Below the pieces are notes generated by a model. The model was not told the DNA's origin. It ran no database searches and saw only the letters and a program-made list of their open reading frames with translations. A DNA stretch of 64,000 nucleotides from Fremontodendron californicum (lineage: Eukaryota > Streptophyta > Magnoliopsida > Malvales > Malvaceae): contig JAULJL010000004.1 of NCBI GenBank assembly GCA_030761205.1, positions 21,859,172-21,923,171 on the forward strand. Reading direction: 5' to 3'. Made by a program: the position numbers and the translations under genes. Position 1 is the first letter of the stretch, and every line of letters begins with the position of its first letter. Below are positions 1 through 12,948 of the stretch, in pieces.

Positions 1-586
1 GCAATTTGTGATTAATGATTATGGTCAAGTTTTCGCTAATTGCAAAGTGGAACATAACCTAAGTTGAATGAATCCATGTTTATGTGTTTGTTGCTTAGAT
101 CAAACTATTTTTCTTATCATAAAGCTGCTATCAGTTTGAATCTAATGATGTTTCTCTCAGGTTTTTTGGTGGTTAGAGATTAAGTAGTGGCATTCGTCCT
201 AATTAACAACAAACTAAGGAAGGATTGGGGTAACACGGGAGGTTGTTATCTACGATTGATAACTTTGACAGCTAATTGATGTTGATAGATATGAAATTGA
301 TTCTCAATGATGTCTAGTGGTGGAGAATGAAACTTTAACCATACTTTTCTCATATTTGACTTCTTCTATTTAATTACTTGCATTCTTATTATTCTGATTT
401 GTTTTACTTTCACTTATTTCAAAAACCCCTTTTTTCTTTTGTTTTCTTTTCTTGTCTTAAAACTAAAATTTTGAACCGACAAACTTATGAATTGAAACCC
501 AATCCCTGAGGACTCGACCCTTGCATACTACTTTACTATAATTGATCATATTAAGTGTAAGATTTAATAAAGATACACTATTTTGA
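1..586 (+). repeat. Left LTR of element A (3' part only)
   Basis: The stretch aligns with 4735-5320 of the right LTR, with scattered substitutions around 100-200. It ends in ctattttgag, where the right copy continues with tgcatca. The 5' part lies outside the window. Confidence 0.85.
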
Positions 587-699
587 GTTGTTTTCTTTAA
601 TTTATTTGTTGCTTGGTTTATTTTTAGTTCTAATTAGTTTTATTTTTATTTTTTATTTTTCTTGTACATACAGGTTTTCTTTTCAAATTTTGAGCAAAT

Positions 700-1940
700 A
701 ATGATGGAATTGAACAATCTAACACTTGAGGAGTTAGTTTGACAATTGTCCATGGGTAATGTTCAAAAATCAAGAAAGTGTGGAGTGTGATTTATGATGG
801 ATCATCCAACCAATTTGTGCTCATACTTTCAAGAAGATAATTGTGAACCAACCTATGATTTAAGAGGATGTTAAGGCCATAAAGGGTTCCAAGGACAACA
901 GTATGATTCTTTCTCAAACACTTATAATCCGGGATGGTGGGATCATACCAATTATAGCTACTCGAGAAATTATCAAGAAGTTGATCCTTATGCCAATTAC
1001 AATCATCCATCTAGCTTCAATCAATCTTGGCCTCAAGAACCAGATCTTTTTCAGCCACCAAATATGACTCAAAACTCAGGTACTTCTTTAGAAGATCTTG
1101 TCAATTCTCTTGTTCATAATACTTTGCAATTTCAACAGGAAAAAAGGAATCCATCTATCTTCAATCAACCATAGGCTCAACAACAAGATCTTTTTGAGCA
1201 ACCACCTGTGACTCACAACTTAGGTATTTCTTTAGAAGATATGATCAATTCCTTTGCTACTAATGCTTTGCAATTTCAATAAAAAATTCAGGCCGATATC
1301 CAGGAAACAAGGGCTAGTATTCAAAGTTTGAAAATGCAAATGAGCCAATTGGCTAGTAGTATGGTGGAATTAGTAGCACAAAGATCTCAAGCACTCCCTT
1401 CCCAATCGTTGATTAACCCAAAGGAGAATGCTAGTATTGTGACCTTCAAGAAGGAGGAACAAGTTGAGGATGAGATAACACCAAAGATGGATTCACTTCT
1501 TGAGGATAATGAAGCCACCATTTGAATTGAAAGTATTTTGGCACCTTAGGTAACTTTTAAGGTTCCTATTTATACTAACGTTTCTTCTCCATATTTTTTA
1601 GCAGATTTACAGAGTCTAAGAAAGAGGAACATGAAAAACAAATTCTAGAAACCTTCCACAAAATACAAGTAAATATACCTCTTTTGGATGCCATTAACCA
1701 ATTACCAAAATATGCACCATTCCTCGATGAGCTATGCACCACCGAGAGAAAATTAAAGTGTGATGAGATAATATTTGTGTTGGAGAATGCATCTACTGTT
1801 ATGCAAAGAAAGCTTCCTAAACGCAAAGATCCGGGAAGTCTCATGCCTAAGCCGGAAGATCCAAAAAAGCTAAGAAGGGGTATAGGTTAGGTTGAAGACA
1901 TTAAATCAAATGCTAATTGGGAGGCAGCCCAATTGATGAA
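700..1940 (+). pseudogene. Decayed Athila-type gag C-terminus and start of pol in element A
   Basis: Broken reading frames show the expected order of an Athila-type polyprotein. There is a remnant of a zinc-knuckle region near 790-870 and a stretch around 925-1010 resembling the NPGWRxHPNFS-type block found after the knuckle in Athila gag. A short frame follows at 1328-1525 (65 residues). A piece at 1684-1890 begins MDAINQLPKYAPFLDELC and matches the region just before the protease in element B (58790-58900). Several stop codons interrupt the reading, and no protease active site follows. The N-terminal gag domain is absent. This is a non-functional remnant. Confidence 0.7.
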
Positions 1941-3795
1941 AGATTAGCCAACTTGCCATATCAGATTTGCATTCTCTTCCTTTATCTCTTTGTTTTGTTT
2001 AGTTATTAATATATATATATATATATATATTTTAGTGTTTTAGGATTATTTAGGTTTCATTAGTTTGTTTTGTTTTGAGTCTTTAATATTTTTATTTGTT
2101 TGTGTGTTTTAGCAAGTCAGGCTGAGGACACTAAACCAAACGCTTATTGGGAGGCAACCCAATGGATGGAGATCACACATAATAATCAGATTTGATACTT
2201 CTTACTCTCCATCATTCTATCTTTTATTGCTTTCTTTAGTTTTTTTTTTTATTATTTTGTTTATTAGTACTTTTCTCTTACACATGATTCTTTCATTTGG
2301 GATAATAGCATTACATTGAGGATAATGTAAGAATTAAGTGTGGGGGGTAGAATTTAGGATTTCCTTTATTTTAGGTTCGTTTTAAGTCTTTATTTTTTAG
2401 TGTGTTTTAGTTCCTTTCAATACAATGATGAGATATGAATTGCATAGGTCTAAAACTAGTTTATTAGTGAAAAGATCTTCATGAGAATTAAGCTTGATAT
2501 CAATTTTTTTTATGAGCCAATGTCAATATGATATGTTGATTGAGAAATAAGCATGTTTAGACTTGATATTAACTTGTATAATCATCCTTGTGAGTTTTGA
2601 GCCTCTATGATTGATGCATTATACATATCAATCCAATATCTTTCTTGTGTGCTCTTATGATTACATGTTTCTCTAGAACTTGCTTTAAACCATTTGAGAC
2701 TATATTGATACATATGACAATATGAATATGATATAGGCATTAGGATTTTTAACTAGGGAAAAATCAGCCATCCCCTATTGATGTTCCAAGAGAACATCCC
2801 CCTTAGTGAGCCAATTTAAGCCTACATTGAATAATCTATTTCTTTGGTAACCATATCTTACACCAAGCCTAAACATATTTCTATATCTATCTTGTTCTAA
2901 ATATGGATTGAATGTTTGAGACATATTGCAAAAACAAGGGAGATCTATTGAAAATTTGGGTTAGAAACAAGAGATAAGTATGGGAGGGAAGAAAGGCAAA
3001 AGTCAAGAGAAAAGAAAGGGAACATTGTCAAAATACTTTCCCATAAAAAAATAGCTAATCTCTTGAACTTTTGGGTAAAGAAAAGAAAACTATGTTACAA
3101 AGTTTATTAGAATGAAGCAAAGGCTCAACATGAATATTTAGCCTATGTGATTATGTACTTCTAAAGAATATTGAGAAAGTATTATTTGCATAAATTTGAT
3201 TTTGTCTCTAAATTCTATGATGTCTTTGGAACCTTTGTAATATCCTTTATCTTTTATTCTTTAGCCACATTACAACTCCTTGTGATAGGATCCAAGATAG
3301 CCCAATCCCATGGCAATTTCTATATGGGCCAGGATCCAAGAAGATCTAGGAAACATGGCAAGAATGGGTCACCTTGGCCCCATTACAACCTTGAATAAAG
3401 ACCTCTTGATTCATGAAGTTGTATGATCTAAGTAGTGGAGAATAGGTGGACAAGCAAGCATATGGTAGGACTGTTTTCATGAGATTGATTAAATGTAAAC
3501 ACCTTACCACTACTATTTTGAGTGAAAATCATGAGAGTACCCCATGTGAGAAGTTGAGATTAAGTTTGAATATGCATTATTTTGATTGAGATATGTTAAG
3601 TTAATATTGGCTTAACTCAAATCATTTACAATCAGCATGATTCTTTGTGAATCTCTTTAAGCTATTGATTAGTTTATAAGACTCGTCCAATGATTGTCTC
3701 TAATTTATATTGAAAGTGGACTAGATTAGGTTTTCTTACCTTGTTTTCTATTTTGATTGCTCGAGGACTAGCAAAAGATTAAGTGTAGGGGAGTT
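1941..3795 (+). other. 3' non-coding region of element A, with duplicated motif and polypurine tract
   Basis: No credible coding region is present. A segment containing the motif ttgggaggca is present twice (about 1887-1945 and 2110-2170). An (AT)n microsatellite lies near 2010-2030. The part from about 2028 to 3790 is clearly similar to 61885-63590 of element B, including the motif gtaagaattaagtgtggggg. The 75-codon frame at 3171-3398 has no family features and is probably chance. Confidence 0.65.
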
Positions 3796-5327
3796 TGGTA
3801 AGTGCTTAATTTCATATATTTTCCTATTTAATTTCCTTATACTTTGTGCTTTGATTCTTAAGTTACTTGTCATTTTATTAGGATTTTATGCTTTATAGGT
3901 ATTTTGGAAGAGATGAAGTCAAAACATGTCAATTAGGATGTTATAGAGCTTACAAAATCACAATCACAAGATGGAAAAAGACTTAGGAGTCAAAAAGATC
4001 AAATTCTTGGTGCAAAGCAAGAAGACATATTTGACCTTCGAAGCTTGTTGCTAAGAAAACATGATGTTAGCGTCTTTATTCGAAGAAACTCCCTTCTTGA
4101 CTTTTGAAGCTGACTTGAATACCTTTCCAACTATAGCTTATGGGCCTAAATAGAATAAGAAATGGTTATCCAAATTGGCATTGGAATATCTCCCTAAACA
4201 ATCCTAGTGGCAGAAAAACCCTAGCCGCAAATCACCTTTATTTATTAAAACCCTAGCCGCAAATCACAAGGAGAGAAGCCCTAGTTGCTGCCTATAAATA
4301 GAGACAAAGGGGGATAGCTACAACACACTTCTACTAGCATTATATTCTGATTTTCTTCTTTTTTTTTTTTTTTTTTTTAGAGTTTGAGAGAGCAAGAGGC
4401 TGAATAATCAATATTCTTCTTCTTCTTCTCCATTCTCTTAGTTGTCTTCTTATTTTCTTTTTAGTTTCATGTTTATGTTTACAATGCCTATGCTAGGCTA
4501 AAGTTTTCTATTTGGTTAAGGGTGATTTCAAAGCCCTAGACATGTTTTGTAATTGATTTTCAGAATCTATCTATCATTATTTTTCTATCAAAGTTTCTTA
4601 TGTTCTTCCATAAAAATTGTTCATGATGTTGTCCTGATTTGTTTAGGTGGCCAACTAGATATATCTTGATAATCATCTAATGCTAGTTTAAGAGACATGA
4701 TATGTAATTGTCTTAAGTTCCTATTCAATAGTAGCAATTTGTGATTAATGATTATGGTCAAGTTTTCGCTAATTGCAAAGTGGAACATAACCTAAGTTGA
4801 ATGAATCCATGTTTATGTGTTTGTTGCTTAGATCAACCTATCTTTCTTATCATAAAGCTTCTATCACTTTGATTCTAATGATGTTTGTCTTAGGTTATTT
4901 GATGGTTTAAGATTAAGTAATGGCATTCATCATATTTAACAACAACCTAAGGAAGGATTGGGGTAACACGAGAGGTTGTTATCTACGGTTGATAACTTTG
5001 ATATTTAATTGATGTTGATAGATATGAAATTGATTCTTAATGATGTCTAGTGGTGGAGAATGAAACCTTAACCATACTTTTCTCATATTTGACTTCTTCT
5101 ATTTAATTACTTGCATTCTTATTATTCTGACTTGTTTTACTTTCACTTATTTCAAAAACCCTCCTTTTTCCTTTGTTTTCTTTTCTTGTCTTAGAACTAA
5201 AGTTTTGAACCGACAAACTTATAAATTGAAACACAATCCCTAAGGACTCGACCCTTGCATACTACTTTACTGTAATTGATATATTAAGTGCAAGGTTTAA
5301 TAAAGATACACTATTTTGAGTGCATCA
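3796..5327 (+). repeat. Right (3') LTR of element A
   Basis: The LTR begins TGGTAAGTGC directly after a polypurine tract and ends in TGCATCA. Its last ~590 bp repeat positions 1-586. It carries a TATA box (4293-4300) and a poly-T tract near 4360-4379. Length is about 1.53 kb. Confidence 0.8.
4293..4300 (+). promoter_or_regulatory. TATA box of element A LTR
   Basis: The sequence TATAAATA followed by gagac lies in the middle of the LTR, where the U3 promoter of a plant retrotransposon is expected. Element B has the same arrangement at 56127. Confidence 0.55.
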
Positions 5328-6176
5328 CAAGCCAAGGCTCATTTTTTTCATCTCAAAACATTTCTCTTCATCTTCATTTTCTTTTCTTTTTTTTTTCTCT
5401 TTTTTTTTTCACGGTGAAGTGAGTTCAAAACTTTGGAACCCGATTAACTTTAACATTTGCCCCATGACATAAGGCATTTTATCATGGCCAAGAGCCATTC
5501 ACTCATGCTTCTGCAAAAGATTATTCTTTATACCTGCCCCCAGTGTGGAGAGTGATCCTTGGCTAGGGTTTATTTGAAAAAAAATTCAATAGGCTCAAAA
5601 GGTGTTGCGAAGAATGATTTCATTCATGTGAAGGATAAAAGAAAGATGGCCATTTATCATCTTAAATGTGAATACTCTCATTGAAAATCATTTATTGAAA
5701 TAGGACAAGTACGTAGAAACTTTATCAAAAGGATCTAATCACGGATGAAATAATTCATGGGTTTCTTTTAGTAACACAAAATTGCTTGTAAACTTTCGTT
5801 TTCTTTTCTTGCTTCACCAATCTCAATAGATCAAATGGGAGAGTGTAGGCATCTATGCTCAAGTTCACCAACATGTATAGAGTTTTCAAATTAAATCCAA
5901 GATTATTGCCCTGATTGTCTTCACATTCATTATTTAGAGACTTGTTAACAAGTGAAAGAAGAAATGAATAGGTATTATGAAAGCAAAGAAAAAAAATGAA
6001 AGAAGAGATGTAATGAAATGCATCACACTTGTCCATTTATTGAAATGATAAAGATAAATTTAGCCCAAACATAAAATACCTCCCTAATGCTTTTGGGCAC
6101 AAGCATTTAGAGATTTGACCACATTACTTTAAAAAAAGTTTGAAGATAATGAACATCCTCAATCACCATCCCGCCC
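5328..6176 (-). other. Non-coding region downstream of gag in the minus-strand Tat element
   Basis: No gene is supported. Positions 5540-5660 in reverse complement resemble 41633-41765 of the other Tat element, including ggccatcttt, ttttgagcct and the ctccacact motif before a G-run. The 93-codon minus frame at 5755-6036 has no recognisable domain. A pyrimidine-rich stretch lies at 5340-5412. Confidence 0.5.
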
Positions 6177-7748
6177 CTATGTGGTTAGGCTACCATTGAC
6201 ATTTAATTCCCTTTTATCAAAATTCAATATGCCGGAATTGATCAAGCTTTGCACCTTATGCTTAAAAGTCGAGCATGTTTCTACAGAATGACCAGTATTC
6301 CCAGAATGATAAACACATCGAGCATTGGCATCATACCACTTAGGAAAAAGAGGTTTCAAAGGTTCCAGGTGCAACAAGTTGATTTTCGATGAGATAGGGA
6401 ATAAATCAGTGTAGGACATATGAATTAGGTCAATATGAGTTCTCTCTCGATTATTTCGAGGTCCTCTTTGATTATTTATTGAGGACCAAGTTGTGCTACA
6501 GGTCTAGTTGTTGGTATGGATGGGCCAAGCATAGGAACATGTGTTTGTGGACAAAGGTTTGGCCGAAAAGTTGGTTGTCGTACTGATGGATAAGGATTTG
6601 GCGCAACATTATAAGGTTGGTATATGGGGTATAGATGGCAAGGAGAGAAACCTCTTGCTTGTTGCCCTCCATAAATCACAGCTTGAACATCTTCTTCATT
6701 CTTTTTAGATGCCCCACTTCTCTTTGTATCGGATATTTTTCCGACTTCAAGCTTCATACTCTTTATAGCATTTTCTATTATTTCCATAGATATCACCAGA
6801 TTTTTGAAGTTCTTTGTGGCATTCCCAATCAACCTTTCATAATAAGGACCTTTGAGGGTACTAACAAACAAGACTGTAGTTTCCTTCTCAGTGAGGGGTG
6901 GTTGAACCTGGGCAGCTGCGTCCCTCCACTTTTAGGCATATTCTTTGAAGCTTTCCCCGGTTTTCTTCTCCATATTTTATAAGGATGGACGATCAGGAGC
7001 TATGTCCACAACATGTTTGTATTGGGCTATAAATGCCCTTGCCAGTTCATTCCATGAACGTATGCGAGTTCTATCCAATCGGACACCACCTGGTAGTGGA
7101 TTCAGTAAGACTATCTTGGAAGACATGTATCAGCAACTTGTCATCACGTGTATGAGCAGCCATCTTTCTACAATACATTGTGACTTGGGTTATCGGACAT
7201 TTAGTCCCATCATATTTCTCAAAATCTGTGGTCTTGAACTTTGGCGGAATAATTACATCGGGCACTAAGCAAAGCCCAGCAGCATCGATGGAGCCGTAGA
7301 AATCCATTCCCTCAATAGCTCGAAGCCTTTCATCTGTAAGACTCATTTTATGAGAATCATTACCCATCTTTGTCTCAGGAACATTTTTCTTCAGCTTCTC
7401 TTGTTCCTTAGGGTCATCTAAGTCAGGGACTTGGATTGGAGCTGATGGCTTTTCCATTAGGGCGGGAATGGTATGCCCTTGAAACTGAAGTAGACTTATA
7501 TTTGATGGCATGCCAGAGTATGCATATAGGTACCCTCCATTGATCGATGATTGTTGTGGTTGTACCCCTTGAGATGTTTGAGCTTGAAATAGACTGAAAC
7601 CAGACGGATATAGAGGATCTTCATGATTTGGTGATTGGTTCTGGACTTCTTCTATTGCTCCTCTCCCCTTATTCAGATTCATCATCAGATCTATCATCTT
7701 GGCCAACTGTTCTTGCATCTTTTTCTGTGCTTTTTCTATTTCATTCAT
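6177..7748 (-). pseudogene. Tat/Ogre-type gag, broken into several frames
   Basis: Three minus-strand frames read as successive parts of one gag. Positions 7748-7071 (225 aa) hold a coiled-coil-like N-terminus (MNEIEKAQKKMQEQLAKMID) and the start of the retrotransposon gag domain (FEKYDGTKCP, then CRKMAA and LLIHVFQDSL). Positions 6871-6476 hold the end of that domain (GPYYERLIGNATKNF). Positions 6419-6177 hold a knuckle-like motif CVYHSGNTGHSVETC. The same motifs occur in order in the gag at 39088-40647. Frameshifts or deletions near 7070 and 6450 break the frame. Gag would form the particle shell around the element RNA; this copy cannot make the full protein. Confidence 0.85.
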
Positions 7749-8509
7749 CTTAGCAACCTATTCCTCCGCCATTGCTTTAGCTTGTGAACGAGGGTAATAA
7801 GAATGCCCCAGAATTTTTGATGGTTTGAGCTATCCTTGAACCCTTTATTGCCACAATTTTTAGAAATTTAGGCCTCATGATTTTATGTAGTGCACATGTA
7901 TGTATGATGAATATGAAATGCAAATTCATGGAAATTAAAAGAATTCATTTAACTTTAAATTAGAGAAAACATAAATTAAAACAAAGTAAAAGCACAACAA
8001 TGACATTCTTTAATGTGTCCTAAGTTAGGTAATTTTCTATACAAAGGTGGGCATGGCTCTATCTTAAGGTTGGCCACTTAGATGTTTAGCTATATACTGG
8101 GTTCAGAATATTTGACCAATCTAAAAAAAGTCCCCAAATTGCTCCTTAATTTCACCCATGAAGGATGAGTAAGGCACCTCAATCCTTGCGCTTATAAGCT
8201 CCAACCGAAAAGGGTTCAATTTTGGTGAGAGAATTTGCTAGCCATTGCGGAGGTTATCACCTTATGAAAGTTTCAGTAATTTACACCCTGAAAGTGTTTC
8301 GCTAGCCCATGTGAAGGTTATCACCTCACGATAGTGTAGGTACTTCACCCCCTCATAAAAGGATGAGCCTGGGTAGAGGGCTTATGTTATGCACATAAAT
8401 GTGTAGTGTGTGAAAACATTTAATAAGCAAAAATAATAAGCATGCAAAGGATCATACAAAAATAAGAAAATATTTAAAGACCATTTATTTAAACCTAGGG
8501 TAACATATG

Positions 8510-10747
8510 ACTAATTAATGGCTTCGGCATGCTAGACACAAATTGTGAAGTCGCCACTAATCATCTTTGTTAGGTGTGATTAGTCACCTATATGAATCTA
8601 TCCAATTTATGGTAATCCTAAGCTTGACGAAGGCACATAAAAAGGATAGGTTCTAGTCTTCTTTATCAGAACTAAGTTCGGGAGTACGGTTACGTATGGA
8701 GAAAGATTAACAACCCCATAATGCCCATCCAAAAGGATGGTACCTAATTAGTCAAATATTACCTTAGGTTGTTTATTGTTTATGGTCTTTTATTTTTTTT
8801 TATTTAAATATTAGAAAGATTCCAAAAATACTTTCCACCATTCGGGACTGATTTTTGAAATACACCTCACCTCAAGAGTTTTCAATAGAAACCATTTGTT
8901 CTTATGAAGAGGCTCCATCGTCGAATTTAAAAATATTATAAATTAAAATTGGGAATTTAAAGTATTGAAAAAATTTTAGGTTACTCTCCACCATTCGGGT
9001 TAGACACCTAAAAATTTCCTTCACCTCAGGAGTCTTCAATAGAAACCATTCATTCTTATGAAGATCCGTCGTCCGAATTAAATATTTTATGTAAATTTGA
9101 TTTTAAAGAGACTAAGACTTAAAAATTAAAGATTTAAAATATTGGAAAACTTTTAGGTTACTTTCCACCATTCGAGTTAGACACCTAAAAACGCCTCACC
9201 TATAAATTCTTAGAAATTAACCATTCGCAACTTTTCAAAATTTCATCGTCGGTAAATCTCAATTTTTGTAGTAAATTATGAAAATATATTATGTACGGAG
9301 TCTAAATAATCTTAATTATCCCAATCATACTAAAACAAATAACAACAAAAATTAAAAAAAAAATCATGTTAAAATTTAACAAATAAAACATATGAATAAA
9401 TAATCAATTAATAAAAAAAATTAAATTGAATAAAACCTTTAAATTAAATAATAATTAATGAAAATACTTAAAATAATTAAAGAAATTTGGATTTAAAAAT
9501 ATATAAAAAAACAAGAAATAAAAAAAAATCTAAATCTAAAAAAGAAATAAAGAAATAAAGAAAAGAAAAAATAATTAAAAAAAGAAAAGAAAAGCAACCG
9601 GATCTTGCGACTGGTCGGGCGAATGCGCGGGTCTGGGCGCAGACCCTGACCAACCTGGTTGCTAAATTTAAAACTAGAATTTTTTTTTAACTTCATTCTT
9701 TCCCTGATTTTTTTAAAAAAAATTCTTTTTTTCTCAAACACCTAAAGCCAGCCAACCAGATTTGATGAACCCAATTTTCGGCGGTAGGGAACTTCAACCG
9801 GTCGCCAAAAATTTCATAAGTTTTTCAGTTTTCGTCGTCGAAAACTGGAAATTTTCAGAAAATTTCTTCCTTTTTTTTCGAAAAAAAAACCCAAGATCAA
9901 AACTTGAAGTTTCAAGTATTTTCTTTCTAACCCGTTCAAACCTTTCTAAAAAAATTAAAAAATCCGAGAAAGAAAACAAATCTCGGTTTTGCCTTTTAGA
10001 TCTGAAATCTCCCCAAAACTCAAAAAAAATCTTTTTAGTATTCTTCAATACTGTTTTACATCTCAAATAGAAAGCGAATAAAGAAAAATATTTCCAAAAA
10101 TACCTTAGGAAAATCGAAAGTTTTTGTTGCTGTAATTGTTGATCGTGTATTGTGGATGATTTTGTGTATGCTTCCTCCGTGTTTTTTTCTTGGTGGATTG
10201 GTTATTGTGTGATTTTATAGAGGTCCAAAACTTGGCCTCCAAGGATCGGATCTGCCAAGAGAGATCTGTTCTTTCCTTTTTTCTTGATTTTTTTTCTTCT
10301 GATTTTCTTGATTTTTCTTTAATGATTCAAATCCCAAAATTTTATTTTTGTTTCAGATTTTCCTTTGGCTCCAAGTATCAAAATCAACAGGTTTTTCACA
10401 AACCGAATCCTTTGATTTTTCCCTTGCATGTTTCAGTTCTTTCAATTTTTTTGGTTTTTACTGATTTTTCGAAATGATAAAAAATAACAATAATAATAAT
10501 AATGAAACTTAATAATAAAAAAAACTTCTATTAATAATAATGATAAGAATAAAAAAATGAAAAATAAAAGTAAAAAGTAAATGGGCCTAATGGATTTGGA
10601 TTTCAAAACCCAATAGGCTAGAACCATTGGACACGGACCGGTCCAAATTTGGACTCCAAGGTCTAGCAAAAAACCCGATAATAATTATTTTGCAAAAAAT
10701 CAAATTCCAATTCGAAATAAAAGACCCAGATAAAATCGAGTGTCTAC
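8510..10747 (-). repeat. Tat/Ogre-type LTR (minus orientation)
   Basis: On the minus strand the LTR begins TGTAGACACTCG at 10747 and runs about 2.2 kb. Its 3' part (about 8520-8720) holds the conserved Tat LTR end: the region around cgtaaccgta and ctaatcacacctaac followed by gtggcgac. This matches 37230-37420 of the complete element. Four to five variants of the phrase tttccaccattcg lie at 8830-9240. No clear primer-binding site follows, and the inner boundary is approximate. The ORFs at 9493-10669 are A/T-rich runs through LTR sequence, not genes. Confidence 0.6.
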
Positions 10748-11670
10748 ACAAGGTCAACGTTACGTCAACAAGGCCAACGCCACATCGAGATACTTAACAG
10801 TGAAAATTTGACACCATTTAAAATTAGACTGAAATTCAAAATATCAAAAAATAGAGGTAGCAAAATTCTTCGAATTACAGTAGAGGGACTAAATCCGCAT
10901 TTTGATTATAGTACAGGGACTAATAGTATAATTTGACATATTAAAGATCATACCATTTAGCCAAATACATATTTTTATTAAATATTTACTATATTTAATA
11001 CTTATTTAATTTTAAAATTACTTATTTAATATTTAAATTCTTTTTTAATACAATCAGCTGGTTCAACCTGTTGGACTGGTCGAATCAATAGCCGAAAGTC
11101 TCACCGATTCGATATTCGATCCGATTTTTTCAACATTGTAAATCATTTTGAAATACAACATTTTCAAATTAATATTTTCCCTTGAATTATTTTTGAGAAA
11201 AATCAATCATTTTTCAATGTCAAAATATCAAAATTTCACAAAACCTTGAAAAAGATCAATCATTACCCCATGAGTATTGATCCCTCATTGCATTTTCGGC
11301 AAGGATCAATCCCTCATTTTTGACAGGATCGATCCCCTCTAAACAGAAGAAAAATTCATTTTCTGGGATTTAGTAGATTGATCCCCTACATGAAAGGATA
11401 GATCATCCCTATGTGCTTTAAGGATTAAATTTTTGAAATTGAAGAGGAAATGAGCTAAAATCTTCTTAAAACCCTCTTGTTTTCAACATCTTCGGCTACC
11501 ATAATGTTTTAAAAACAATTTTAAGCAAAGGTTGGGTTTTTCTACCAAAGGTTTCATGCTTATTCAAAGAAGATTTTGGAAATTAATTGGGCTTTCTAAA
11601 ATGTTTTTCTACCAAGGTTTTAAAATATAGATTTTACAATGCAATGAGAACATTCCAAATGCCCTCTTTG
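10748..11670. other. Non-coding repeat-like DNA
   Basis: No gene is seen. Positions 10800-10960 contain phrases such as agagggacta and acagggacta that are common in degenerate plant transposon ends. Positions 11270-11410 repeat the phrase gatcgatcccct in variants (about five copies). Family not determined. Confidence 0.4.
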
Positions 11671-12243
11671 TTTTTTTTTTTTTTTTTTTTGGTGCTAAGT
11701 CAAGAAGATTTCATTAATAAAACTCAAAGGCAAAGGAGCCAGCAGCAAGGCTAGCAATAACAGGACAATGAAAGAAGGGTTTGCAACATACCGTAAAACA
11801 TGGTGCCTTAAGCACTAACACCTAATAAACCAAACCCACCTTAACCAAACCAATGTTCAAAGCCAAAAAACCTGACATCATGTGAGCATAGAAGAGATCC
11901 AACCCCACACCAAAAAAGCAAAAAGAAGAGATAAAAGGAAAAAATCAAACCAACTTGCTATAGATCAAAGAAACAATTTCTCTTTGTCTCCAAGATATGA
12001 ATCAAATCTTAACCAACTTGGAACCAACACAGCAAAGAGACATCACCACCAAGCTCCTCATAAACAACTCGCAGACCGAAGAAACAATAACTTGAGAAGT
12101 CATTCCAAACTAATCCATCAACATATTATTGAAAAAACTATGAAATCTTCTTCAATTCATAATCTGAAGTCACAATCTAACAGCTCTTGGATGCACTAGC
12201 AACAGAGAAGTCCAAAAATAAAACATCCAAATCCTAATAATAA

Positions 12244-12948
12244 CAAAACTCTTATTTGGCTGCCCTTGCTTGGAAAGAGCTAAGGCCCAAATGGGAGAAA
12301 GTTGTTTGGCATCGACTTGTCTGGTGCTCTTTTCATATCCCTAAGCATGCATTCATTGCATGCATGGCTATATTTAATAGGCTTCCTACTAAGGACAAGC
12401 TAGTTCAATGGGGGATGTCTGTGGAAGGGGACTGTTGCCTTTGAAGGCAAGAAATGGAGATAAGAAGCCGTCTCTTTTTTGGCTGTAGATACTCTAAGAT
12501 GTGGCAGCATATCCTTCATCTCTGTGGCTTGCATATGAGGTTGTTGATTGAGACAGGGAGCTCCACTGGGCTGTATGTAAGCTCAAAGGAAAAGCCTTGA
12601 TTTCCATGATCCAAAGAATCGCATGGGAAACTTTCATATACCATATATGGCAGGAAAGAATTAAGAGATTTATTTTCTACAGCTGATTAAAGATGAAGTT
12701 CGGTTGAGGCTTGTAGGTCTAAGGGGTATTGTTGATGATAATGTGAATAGGATGATGATCTATGAACAATGGGGGCTGTACAACTCTATACTTTCCCCTA
12801 GTGTATAAATGTTGAATTTGCCTTTGGATTTGATTGGATTTGGTTGGATTCATATAGGCTGTATGCCCTGTTAGCTTTGAATGTTGTACTGATTTAGCAG
12901 TCATTACTGCTTGGATAATAAAAACACAATGCTTATCCAAAAAAAAAA
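12244..12948 (+). pseudogene. 5'-truncated LINE fragment: zf-RVT (reverse-transcriptase zinc-binding) region with poly(A) tail
   Basis: The frame at 12256-12444 reads with the features of the zf-RVT domain at the end of plant LINE ORF2: VWHRLVWCSFHIPKHAF, then NRLPTKDKLVQWG. After a frame break it continues with FFGCRYSKMWQHILHLCG. The segment ends in a run of A (12939-12948), typical of a reverse-transcribed 3' end. Everything upstream of zf-RVT is missing, as in 5'-truncated LINE insertions. Stops and a frameshift make it non-functional. It lies opposite in orientation to the surrounding LINE. I could not identify a clear target-site duplication. Confidence 0.75.

Larger units (their letters stand above)
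1..5327 (+). mobile_element. Element A: degenerate Athila-type Ty3/gypsy LTR retrotransposon, left end outside the window
   Basis: A block beginning at position 1 recurs from about 4735 to 5320 in the same orientation, which marks two LTRs about 3.2 kb apart. Between them lie only decayed gag/pol remnants, and no reverse transcriptase or integrase is visible. A purine-rich tract (aagtgtaggggag, 3781-3793) precedes the right LTR, as expected for plus-strand priming. The tRNA-primer site expected after the left LTR is not visible; the sequence runs from the LTR end straight into leader-like DNA, so that junction is probably deleted. The LTR copies carry scattered substitutions, so the insertion is old. 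The right end abuts a minus-strand Tat-type element, which suggests that A inserted into it. Confidence 0.85.
5328..10747 (-). mobile_element. Minus-strand Tat/Ogre-type LTR retrotransposon, truncated, without visible pol
   Basis: Read on the minus strand, a long LTR (from 10747 down to about 8510) is followed by leader sequence, a broken gag (7748-6177) and a non-coding block. The leader and gag match the complete Tat-type element at 35478-47968. The duplicated motif around 8225-8340 corresponds to 37800-37915 there, and 5540-5660 corresponds to 41633-41765. No reverse transcriptase lies between gag and that block. The 3' part would lie to the left of element A, outside the window. Confidence 0.7.

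Noticed and set aside
3171..3398. 75-codon frame in element A
   Set aside because: It lies in the 3' non-coding region; the homologous part of element B is not open.
9493..10669. Several 75-102 codon frames on both strands
   Set aside because: They are low-complexity A/T-run translations (Phe- or Lys-rich) inside a Tat-type LTR.
11882..12199. 105-codon plus-strand frame
   Set aside because: It is antisense to the 3' region of a LINE, has no domain and is rich in simple Lys/Asn/His codons.
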